Shown: piece after piece, positions 17,138 through 22,427 of the stretch
How the letters are laid out: every line of letters starts with the position of its first letter
Position numbering within the stretch: the stretch's first letter is position 1
Assembly (NCBI GenBank): GCA_964465915.1
Contig: CAYXMJ010000030.1
Location: 1-22,427 of the forward strand
From: CAVPHV01 sp964465915
Lineage (GTDB): Bacteria; Actinomycetota; Acidimicrobiia; Spongiisociales; UBA5794
Direction of reading: 5' to 3'
Length of the DNA: 22,427 nt
The notes under the pieces: model-generated
The model's input: the letters and a program-made list of their open reading frames with translations, nothing else
Databases searched by the model: none
What the model was told of the DNA's origin: nothing
Made by a program: the position numbers and the translations under genes

Positions 17138-17160
17138 ACTACTCTGAGTAGTATTGACTC
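17138..17160 (+). promoter_or_regulatory. leaderless promoter with overlapping palindrome for the DivIVA-domain gene
   Basis: TAGTAT at 17149-17154 fits the actinobacterial -10 consensus TAnnnT and ends 6 nt before the ATG at 17161. Transcription would then begin at or next to the A of the start codon. No Shine-Dalgarno sequence is present in the 68-nt gap, which supports a leaderless mRNA. No good -35 box is visible at 17-18 nt spacing. The perfect palindrome ACTACTC-T-GAGTAGT (17138-17152) overlaps the -10 box, as an operator might. A second TAnnnT (TACTCT, 17140-17145) lies inside the palindrome. Confidence 0.55.
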
Positions 17161-18147
17161 ATGGACCTGACTTCCCAAGAGGTCGCGGCGATCCGCTTCA
17201 CCGGCACTCGTTATGTCTACAACCGGCGTGAAGTCGACGCGTTCGTGCGGCGTGTGGCCACGACATTGCGCGACCAAGAACGGGAACTGGCTCGGGTCAC
17301 GGCCCGGATGGCGGCGCTGGAACACGCTCTGGATGTGGCCCACGCGGCGCGTACCTCGCGGGCGAAGGCATCGACCGAGCGACGTCGTGCCCTCGATCAG
17401 GCCGTTCGGGTTGCCGACGCCCCCCGCCCCCCGGGGAGTGCCCCTACGGAATGGGAGGGACTCGATACCGTCGCCTGGGATGCGTGGCGGACGACGATGG
17501 ATGCCGAGTACGCGTCCGCCGCTCAGTTGGACATGGCACGAGAGGACGCCCGTCGGATGCGTGGCTGCGCCACCGCTCTGGCCGTTGAGATCGAAGGCGC
17601 CGCCGGCGCCGAAACCGTTGGCCTCCTTGCCGCGGCCGAGCTGGCGGCTGAGAAGGCCGCAACCGAGGCGACGACTGCTGAGGAGACGGAGGCGACGGAG
17701 GCGACGGAGGCTGGCGATGACCTGGCCGCAGCTCAGGCGGCGGCAGCTGAGATCTTGAACGCGGCAGAGCAAGAAGCGGTGCAGGCGACCGAAAAGGCTG
17801 CGGTGACGCTGGAGAAGGCCGAGGCGGCGGCGCAATTGCTGACGTCGGCTGCTGAGCAAGAGGCCGAGGCGCTCACCCAGCGCCTGGCACAGCTGAGGAC
17901 CGCGGTTCGTCAGGCCGAGGACTACTACCGCGAGATTGCACCGGACGCGGCGGATGAGGCGGCCATGGCGGCGGATCTGATCGACCTCGAACTGAACGGG
18001 CTCGACGACCTAGTGTTGGGCGACGACGGCGCCGACGATGTCGATGGCGACCCGGCACTCGTTGATGGGCCGCGCGAGCCCGACTTCTATCGACGCAGAC
18101 TGGCCGGGCTGCGCGAACGGCTGGAGAAAGCCACTACGCCCGAGTAG
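17161..18147 (+). CDS. DivIVA-domain coiled-coil protein
   Basis: A 328-residue protein whose first 40 residues (LTSQEVAAIRF, then YVYNRREVDAFVRRVATTL) match the short DivIVA/DivI1A domain, which binds curved membrane in known DivIVA proteins. The rest is not typical Wag31. It has a helical stretch (about 35-80), a tryptophan-containing middle (WEGLDTVAWDAWRTTMDAEY), an acidic low-complexity segment with EAT repeats (169-186), a long alanine/glutamate-rich coiled coil (about 187-265), an acidic region and a basic C-terminal helix. Position after yggT is the normal divIVA locus, so a role in polar growth or septum placement is plausible, but the divergence leaves this uncertain. The start is ATG 17161, apparently leaderless. 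The stop TAG lies in a terminator hairpin. Confidence 0.8.
   Translation: MDLTSQEVAAIRFTGTRYVYNRREVDAFVRRVATTLRDQERELARVTARMAALEHALDVAHAARTSRAKASTERRRALDQAVRVADAPRPPGSAPTEWEGLDTVAWDAWRTTMDAEYASAAQLDMAREDARRMRGCATALAVEIEGAAGAETVGLLAAAELAAEKAATEATTAEETEATEATEAGDDLAAAQAAAAEILNAAEQEAVQATEKAAVTLEKAEAAAQLLTSAAEQEAEALTQRLAQLRTAVRQAEDYYREIAPDAADEAAMAADLIDLELNGLDDLVLGDDGADDVDGDPALVDGPREPDFYRRRLAGLRERLEKATTPE
17665..17712 (+). repeat. in-frame 9-bp GAGGCGACG repeats in the DivIVA-domain gene
   Basis: The unit GAGGCGACG (Glu-Ala-Thr) occurs at 17665-17673, 17689-17697 and 17698-17706, with a degenerate partial copy starting at 17707. It builds the acidic EAT-rich segment at residues 169-186. The 9-bp unit preserves the frame, so length variation is tolerated. 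Confidence 0.8.
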
Positions 18148-18169
18148 CTCAGCGCCGGTCGGCTACTCG
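18141..18169. terminator. shared bidirectional hairpin between two convergent genes
   Basis: CGAGTAGC (18141-18148) and GCTACTCG (18162-18169) are exact reverse complements around a 13-nt loop. Each arm contains the last codons of one gene: the + strand gene ends GAG-TAG in the left arm, and ileS, read on the minus strand, also ends GAG-TAG in the right arm. The stop codons are only 15 nt apart. Neither side has a proper U-tract, although the minus-strand side has a short CTTTCTCC, so this would be a U-poor hairpin terminator. Function as a terminator is inferred from position and symmetry. Confidence 0.6.
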
Positions 18170-21100
18170 ACTGGGGGTCGCGGCGATCGTTCCACGGTCA
18201 ACCACAGCGGCTCGCCGCTGATCTCGACCTCAGTGCCGGATCCAGATTCTGCGACCTCCAGGCTGGTTGCCAAGGTCTCTTCAGCGATGAGACTCGCATG
18301 GGCTTCGAAGGCAGCAACCACCGCAGCGGTGGGGCTACGCCAACCGACCACGATCCGATCGGAGACGGCGAAGTCGGCCTCGCGCCGCAGGGCCTGGATC
18401 CGGTTGATGACCTCGCGGGCCACACCCTCGAGAACCAGCTCGTCGCTGAGCTCCGTGTCGAGTGCAACCGAAACGGCGCCTTCGGCGGCGACGACGACGC
18501 CTTCGCGAGGCTCGCGGGCGACGACGACATCCTCCGGCGCAATCCGCTCGCCGGCAACCTCGATGTCGTTGCCGTCGAGCAGATCGTCGAGCGCCTCATG
18601 GCTCAGCCCCTCGATGGCGGCAGCAATCTCCTTGGTGCGTGACCCGAAGCGGGGTCCCAACACCTTGAAGTCGGCCCGAGCCGATAGGTGAACCAAATCG
18701 GTCTCGTGGCGTTCGACCACGACGGCGCGGACGTTGAGTTCCTGGGCGATGAGCGCTTGGTGCGACCTGACGGCTTGGGCGGCCTGGTCATCCCGGGTCA
18801 CCACGGTCAACTGGGACAGCGGTTGGCGCACCTTCAATTCGCTGCGTTTGCGCAACGCCCTGCCGAGATTGACCACGGTGCGCACCGTGCTCATGGCCCT
18901 CTCGAGCGGCTCGTCGATGACCGCTGGGTCTGCGTACGGGTAGTCTGAGTGGTGCACGCTGTCGGGAACCACGCCGGTCGCCCCGTCGCGGACCAAACGC
19001 TGATACATCTCCTCGGTCACGAAGGGGAGCACCGGGGCGGCAACCCGGGAGAACACGACCAGGACCTCGTACAGCGTGGCGAACGCCGCGAGCTTGTCGG
19101 CATCGTCGCCGAGGCCGCGTTGGCTCCAGAAGCGGCGACGTGACCGCCGGATGTACCAGTTGGTCAGATCGTCGATGAAGCCGAGGATCGGGGTGATGAC
19201 CGCATACAGGCGGTAGTCCTCCATCTCGCGGTTCACCCGTCGGATCAGCGATTGCAGCACTGAGATGATCCAGCGGTCGATTTCGGCCCGCTCCGAGATC
19301 GGCGGCGCGGCGGCCAGGTCGTCAACGGTGATCCCGTCGGCCTCGGCATACGTGGTGAAGAACGAGAACGCGTTCCAGTAGGGCAGCAGCACCGTACGAA
19401 CCACCTCACGCACTCCGGCCTCCGAGAACCGGAGGTTGTCGCCGCGTACGACCGGTGAGTCGATCAGGTACGCACGCAACGCGTCGGCGCCGAACTCGTC
19501 GAGAACGTGGTTTGGGTCCGGGTAGTTCCTGAGACTCTTGGACATCTTGCGGCCGTCCTCGGCCATGATGTGACCCGTGACGATGCAGTTCTGGAACGGT
19601 GGCTGGTCGAAGAGCGCCGTGCCCAGGACGACCAACGTGTAGAACCAGCCCCGCGTTTGATCGATCCCCTCGGCAATGAAGTTGGCCGGGTAGCGACGAT
19701 CGAAGCGTTCTCGGTTCTCGAACGGGTAGTGGATCTGGGCATAGGGCATCGATCCTGACTCGAACCAGCAGTCGAGGACCTCAGGCACCCGCCGCATGGT
19801 GCCGTCACCAGTTGTGCAGGGAAAGGTGACCTCGTCGACGAACTGCTTGTGCAGGTCCTCGAGCCACACTCCGGACAGGTCGCGCAGTTCTTCCCGGGAC
19901 CCCATGCAGCGCCTTTCGTCGCAGGTATCACACACCCACACCGGGATGCAACTGCCCCAGTAGCGGTTGCGGCTGATGGCCCAATCGCGGGCCCCTTCGA
20001 GCCAGTTGCCGAATCGTCTGGCGCCGATGGCCTCCGGCACCCAATGCACGTTGTGGTTGAGGGCGACCATGCGCTCACGGAACGACTCGACAGCCACAAA
20101 CCAGGTCGGGATGGCCTTGTAGATGAGCGGGGTTTCGGTCCGCCAGCAGAATGGATAGGAGTGACGGATGCTCTCGTGGCGCAGCAGCACGTCGCGCCGC
20201 TTCAGCATCTGGATGAGGGTGGCGTCGGCGTCCTTGACGTTCTGTCCTGCGACCTCGGGGACCTGATCGGTGAAGCGAGCTTCGGCGTCGATCGGATCGA
20301 CCAGGACGTCGAGCCCGGCGGCCTGGAGCGCCAGGAAGTCAGCTTCGCCGTATGCCGGCGCCATATGCACGAGTCCGGTGCCCTCTTCGGTATTCACCTC
20401 TGGGCTGGGGATGACGCGGAAGGCGCCGCGATCGCGCTCCTCGCCGAAGTAGTCGAACGGTGGGTCGTACTCAGTTCCCAGCAGCTCCTCGCCGGTCGCT
20501 GCTGCGGTGACGGTGCCCTCGTCGCCGAAGACCTTCTCTTTGAGATCGGCGGCCAGCCAATACGAGCCGGGATGACCGAACAGTTCACCCTCAACGCACA
20601 CATAGTCAAGCTCGGGTCCGACGGCAATGGCGAGGTTGCCGGGGAGCGTCCAAGGAGTCGTCGTCCACACGAGCAGGAAGTCGCCGGGGCGTGCCGGGCC
20701 ATTGCCCGAGATGATCTTCAGCCGCAGCGTGATGGCAGGGTCGTCGACGTCGCGGTAGTCGAGGTTCGCCTCGAAGTTCGACAGCGGTGTCGTTGCTCCC
20801 CACGAATAGGGGAGCACCTTGAAGTCCTGGTAGATGAGGTCGTTGTCCCACAGTGACTTGAACACCCACCATACGCTCTCCATGAAGTCGACATCGAGCG
20901 TCTTGTAGTCGTCTTCGAAGTCAACCCAGCGGCCGATGCGGCGGGTCACGTGTTCCCAGTCCTCGGTGGTGGTCTCCACCATGGCGCGGCAGGCATCGTT
21001 GAAGGCGCCGACCCCGAAGTCGCTGATCTGGCGGGGTCCGGAAACGCCGAGTTGTTTCTCGACCTCCATTTCGACCGGCAGGCCGTGGGTGTCCCAGCCA

Positions 21101-21384
21101 AAGCGGCGCTCCACCCGATGACCGCGCATGGTCCAATACCGCGGCACGATGTCCTTGACGACGCCTTGCAAGATATGGCCGTAGTGGGGGCTTCCGGTAG
21201 CGAAAGGTGGTCCGTCGTAGAAGGTGTACTCGCTCTCGGGTGGCCGCAGCTCCACCGAGCGCTTGAACGCGTCGATCTCCTCCCAGAGCGCCAGGATCCT
21301 GGCGTCGAGCTCCGCCAGGTTCACCCGGGGCGGAATGCGACGGAACCCGGCGCGAGATGGATCGGTGTCGGTCGAATCGCTCAT
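18163..21384 (-). CDS. ileS: isoleucyl-tRNA synthetase, type 2 (eukaryote-like)
   Basis: IleRS is the class I synthetase that charges tRNA-Ile. The 1073-residue protein has the HIGH-type motif HYGH at 67-70 (in GSPHYGHILQGVVKD), FGWDTHGLPVE, the CP1 editing domain with VWTTTPWTLPGNLA, and KMSKS at 613-617, then an anticodon-binding and a long C-terminal region. GSPHYGH followed by ILQGVVKD, together with the length, points to the type 2 (eukaryote-like) group rather than the E. coli type; no C-terminal four-cysteine zinc site is visible. ATG (minus strand, 21384) has GAGG about 5 nt upstream; a longer frame to 21456 would run through the T-box and is rejected. It is convergent with the DivIVA-domain gene and preceded by a T-box. 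Confidence 0.97.
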   Translation of the reverse strand: MSDSTDTDPSRAGFRRIPPRVNLAELDARILALWEEIDAFKRSVELRPPESEYTFYDGPPFATGSPHYGHILQGVVKDIVPRYWTMRGHRVERRFGWDTHGLPVEMEVEKQLGVSGPRQISDFGVGAFNDACRAMVETTTEDWEHVTRRIGRWVDFEDDYKTLDVDFMESVWWVFKSLWDNDLIYQDFKVLPYSWGATTPLSNFEANLDYRDVDDPAITLRLKIISGNGPARPGDFLLVWTTTPWTLPGNLAIAVGPELDYVCVEGELFGHPGSYWLAADLKEKVFGDEGTVTAAATGEELLGTEYDPPFDYFGEERDRGAFRVIPSPEVNTEEGTGLVHMAPAYGEADFLALQAAGLDVLVDPIDAEARFTDQVPEVAGQNVKDADATLIQMLKRRDVLLRHESIRHSYPFCWRTETPLIYKAIPTWFVAVESFRERMVALNHNVHWVPEAIGARRFGNWLEGARDWAISRNRYWGSCIPVWVCDTCDERRCMGSREELRDLSGVWLEDLHKQFVDEVTFPCTTGDGTMRRVPEVLDCWFESGSMPYAQIHYPFENRERFDRRYPANFIAEGIDQTRGWFYTLVVLGTALFDQPPFQNCIVTGHIMAEDGRKMSKSLRNYPDPNHVLDEFGADALRAYLIDSPVVRGDNLRFSEAGVREVVRTVLLPYWNAFSFFTTYAEADGITVDDLAAAPPISERAEIDRWIISVLQSLIRRVNREMEDYRLYAVITPILGFIDDLTNWYIRRSRRRFWSQRGLGDDADKLAAFATLYEVLVVFSRVAAPVLPFVTEEMYQRLVRDGATGVVPDSVHHSDYPYADPAVIDEPLERAMSTVRTVVNLGRALRKRSELKVRQPLSQLTVVTRDDQAAQAVRSHQALIAQELNVRAVVVERHETDLVHLSARADFKVLGPRFGSRTKEIAAAIEGLSHEALDDLLDGNDIEVAGERIAPEDVVVAREPREGVVVAAEGAVSVALDTELSDELVLEGVAREVINRIQALRREADFAVSDRIVVGWRSPTAAVVAAFEAHASLIAEETLATSLEVAESGSGTEVEISGEPLWLTVERSPRPPVE

Positions 21385-21660
21385 GGTTTCCTCGTCTCCT
21401 CGAGACAGCCGGCAGGTGCCAATTGTCTGCCGGGACGAGGGGGCCCGCGGTACCACCCGGCTTGCCGGGTCGATCCCGGCCTCTCTTGGCTCCTCTTTCG
21501 GGGGAGTACCCGGCGGGTTCTACCTCCTGGGCGAGTCGCACCGCAGGCATCTTCCCGCAGCTCAGGGGTGATGTCCGTGCGTTGCCCCGGTGCCGACCTC
21601 ACACCAGCCGTCGGCTCGCTGGTACCGGAGGGAGCGCAGGTGCGTTCCCGTCGTTGCTGT
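21385..21660 (-). promoter_or_regulatory. translational T-box riboswitch upstream of ileS
   Basis: The minus-strand leader contains UGGUACCGCGG (21455-21445), the T-box core. It reads uncharged tRNA and turns on ileS. Working 5' to 3' on the minus strand, Stem I spans about 21649-21565 with helices UGCG/CGCA (21638-21635 with 21581-21578), CCGGU/ACCGG (21628-21624 with 21591-21587) and GCCGAC/GUCGGC (21615-21610 with 21597-21592). An AUC triplet at 21572-21570 sits on the 3' side of the lower internal loop, where the specifier should be, and matches isoleucine. GGAG/CUCC (21527-21524 with 21506-21503) gives a Stem II candidate, and GCCGGG-AUCGA-CCCGGC (21480-21464) Stem III. UGGU (21455-21452) pairs with ACCA, fitting discriminator A73 of tRNA-Ile. 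Pairings were found by eye. Confidence 0.93.
21390..21461 (-). promoter_or_regulatory. T-box antisequestrator / Shine-Dalgarno sequestrator switch
   Basis: Two exclusive pairings are visible on the minus strand. Antisequestrator: GCCGGG (21461-21456) pairs with CCCGGC (21434-21429), enclosing the 7-nt bulge UGGUACC and a short GCG/CGU helix, as in canonical antiterminators. Sequestrator: CCUCGUC (21440-21434) pairs exactly with GACGAGG (21396-21390), which is the ileS ribosome binding site. CCUCGU is used in both folds, so uncharged tRNA-Ile binding should free the ribosome site. An internal CCGGCA/UGCCGG stem lies between. No terminator U-run is present, which supports translational rather than transcriptional control. 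Confidence 0.85.
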
Positions 21661-21667
21661 GGGCGAG

Positions 21668-21673
21668 ATGGTA
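21668..21673 (-). promoter_or_regulatory. candidate -10 box of the ileS T-box transcript
   Basis: On the minus strand TACCAT (21673-21668) fits TAnnnT and would place the transcript start near 21660, shortly before Stem I at about 21649. No good -35 match is seen at the usual spacing. The position is the main support. Confidence 0.4.
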
Positions 21674-21719
21674 GCGGTCTTGGTTGATGGCGGCGACGAA
21701 ACAGTTCGATGACCGCCGG

Positions 21720-21731
21720 TAGCCTTTTGTT
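21720..21731 (+). promoter_or_regulatory. candidate leaderless promoter of the DUF167 gene
   Basis: TAGCCT (21720-21725) fits TAnnnT and is followed by exactly 6 nt before GTG 21732, the same spacing as at the DivIVA-domain gene. There is no Shine-Dalgarno sequence before the GTG. The -35 region is unremarkable. This promoter is back-to-back with that of ileS; the two -10 boxes are 46 bp apart. Confidence 0.45.
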
Positions 21732-22022
21732 GTGACCGAGCGCACCCCATACTCCCCGCACCCCGATGGGACCATGATCGACGTGTGGGTCGTGCCGGGA
21801 GCGAGTCGCACCAGAATCGCCGGTTGGCACGACGGAGCTCTCAGGGTCCTGCTTGCGGCGCCCCCGGAGGATGGCAAGGCGAACCGCTTGCTGCTGGATC
21901 TACTGCGGCGCAAGACCAGAGCTCGCCGCGTGCAGCTGGTCCGCGGCGCGTCGTCGCGTCGCAAGCAGGTCGTGGTGGAGGGGATCACGCCTCGCGAGGC
22001 AGCTCGGTTCCTTGCGAAGTGA
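21732..22022 (+). CDS. DUF167 (YggU) family protein
   Basis: A 96-residue small soluble protein with the DUF167 signature: VVPGASRTRIAGWHDGALRV, then APPEDGKANRLLLDLL and the VQLVRGASSRRKQVVVEGI segment. The biochemical role of the family is unknown. In many bacteria it neighbours yggT, and here it lies near the yggT/division region, across the ileS unit. GTG 21732 was chosen because of the leaderless -10 box directly upstream. ATG 21774 would give 82 residues and still keep the whole domain, though it too lacks a clear ribosome binding site, so the first 14 residues are uncertain. ileS is divergent. Confidence 0.85.
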   Translation: MTERTPYSPHPDGTMIDVWVVPGASRTRIAGWHDGALRVLLAAPPEDGKANRLLLDLLRRKTRARRVQLVRGASSRRKQVVVEGITPREAARFLAK

Positions 22023-22052
22023 CCTTGGACCCGAGACCTCCGGTGGGCACGG

Positions 22053-22061
22053 TGCTATGGT
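22053..22061 (+). promoter_or_regulatory. candidate extended -10 promoter
   Basis: TGCTATGGT (22053-22061) fits the extended -10 pattern TGnTAnnnT, predicting a start near 22068 and a leader of about 24 nt before ATG 22092. TTGGAC at 22025-22030 is too far away (25 nt) to be a normal -35 box, but extended -10 promoters can work without one. This is motif evidence only. Confidence 0.35.
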
Positions 22062-22091
22062 CTCGCCCACAAATCCCGTGAGTAGGTGCAA

Positions 22092-22427
22092 ATGGCCAGG
22101 ACGTTGGCGAAATCGACCCTAACCCGACTTCATCTGAAGTTGGTGGAGGAGCAGGGTCGGCTCGTGGCGATGATCGAGGAGTTCGATCGGCAACGCGAGC
22201 AGAGTCGGCTGACGGAAACGGGTTCTGAGCACAACGCCGACCCCGACAATGCCGACGGCGGCTCTCTGGCTTTCGAGATGGAGATGGATCTCTCGATCGA
22301 GCAGAACGCCAAGGAACTGCTCGAGAAAGTGGAACGGGCCCTCAAACGCATGGACAAGGGAACGTATGGGATCTGCGAGGTGTCGGGCAAGCCGATTCCG
22401 CTGGCGCGTCTCGAGGCCCTTCCCTAC
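22092..22427 (+). CDS. TraR/DksA-type zinc-finger protein, 3' end missing
   Basis: 112 codons are visible before the window ends. The N-terminal two thirds is a charged helical hairpin (KLVEEQGRLVAMIEEFDRQR, then EQNAKELLEKVERALKRM). It is followed by DKGTYGICEVSGKPIPLARLEALPY, the start of the TraR/DksA zinc-finger domain. DksA-like proteins reach into the RNA polymerase secondary channel, but many actinobacterial members have no known function. The first zinc-ligand pair reads C-x-x-S instead of C-x-x-C; the second pair lies beyond the window. ATG 22092 has only a short-spaced TAGGTG upstream. Such genes often precede lspA and rluD near divIVA, so those may follow. Confidence 0.85.
   Translation, partial: MARTLAKSTLTRLHLKLVEEQGRLVAMIEEFDRQREQSRLTETGSEHNADPDNADGGSLAFEMEMDLSIEQNAKELLEKVERALKRMDKGTYGICEVSGKPIPLARLEALPY

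Noticed and set aside
21385..21456. Longer IleRS with 24 extra N-terminal residues
   Set aside because: The extension would be translated from the T-box antisequestrator; the ribosome binding site and family N terminus both support 21384.

Overview
The window is a high-GC bacterial chromosome segment carrying almost all of a division and cell wall (dcw) cluster, followed by the genes that usually lie downstream of ftsZ in Gram-positive bacteria. An actinobacterium is the best fit. The signs are: no ftsA between ftsQ and ftsZ but a sepF downstream; a DivIVA-domain gene after yggT; an actinobacterial-style FtsZ start; a MurE with the DNPR meso-diaminopimelate motif; a translational-type T-box before ileS; and promoters with TAnnnT -10 boxes, two of them apparently leaderless. 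The class cannot be fixed from sequence alone. A deep lineage such as Acidimicrobiia is a guess.

Region 1 (1-13730, all + strand) runs rsmH (5' end cut off by the window), ftsL, ftsI, murE, murF, mraY, murD, ftsW, murG, murC, murB, ftsQ. Nearly every junction overlaps by 4 nt (ATGA/GTGA) or 11 nt, so the block looks like one translationally coupled operon. It encodes the Mur ligases and reductase, lipid I and lipid II synthesis (MraY, MurG), and the septal synthase (FtsW glycosyltransferase, FtsI transpeptidase) with its partners FtsL and FtsQ. The one real gap inside it, ftsL to ftsI, holds a possible small ORF and a consensus Shine-Dalgarno site that does not belong to ftsI.

Region 2 (13731-17092, +) is ftsZ, pgeF, yggS, sepF, yggT. 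ftsZ has its own leader and ribosome binding site, preceded by nested inverted repeats in the end of ftsQ. SepF is the likely membrane anchor of FtsZ here and has a nine-fold Ala-Pro linker.

Region 3 (17093-18169) is a DivIVA-domain gene with an apparently leaderless promoter and a palindrome over the -10 box. It ends in a hairpin shared with the convergent ileS; the two stop codons sit in opposite arms.

Region 4 (18163-21720, - strand) is a eukaryote-like (type 2) isoleucyl-tRNA synthetase gene. Its roughly 275-nt leader contains an essentially complete translational T-box riboswitch: Stem I with an AUC specifier, a Stem II, Stem III, a UGGU bulge, an antisequestrator, and a sequestrator that pairs with the ileS ribosome binding site.

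Region 5 (21720-22427, +) is a divergently transcribed DUF167 gene and the start of a TraR/DksA-type zinc-finger protein cut off by the window end. No mobile elements, CRISPR arrays, tRNAs or rRNAs were seen. The protein genes are standard; the unusual material is mainly in the regulatory DNA and RNA between them.
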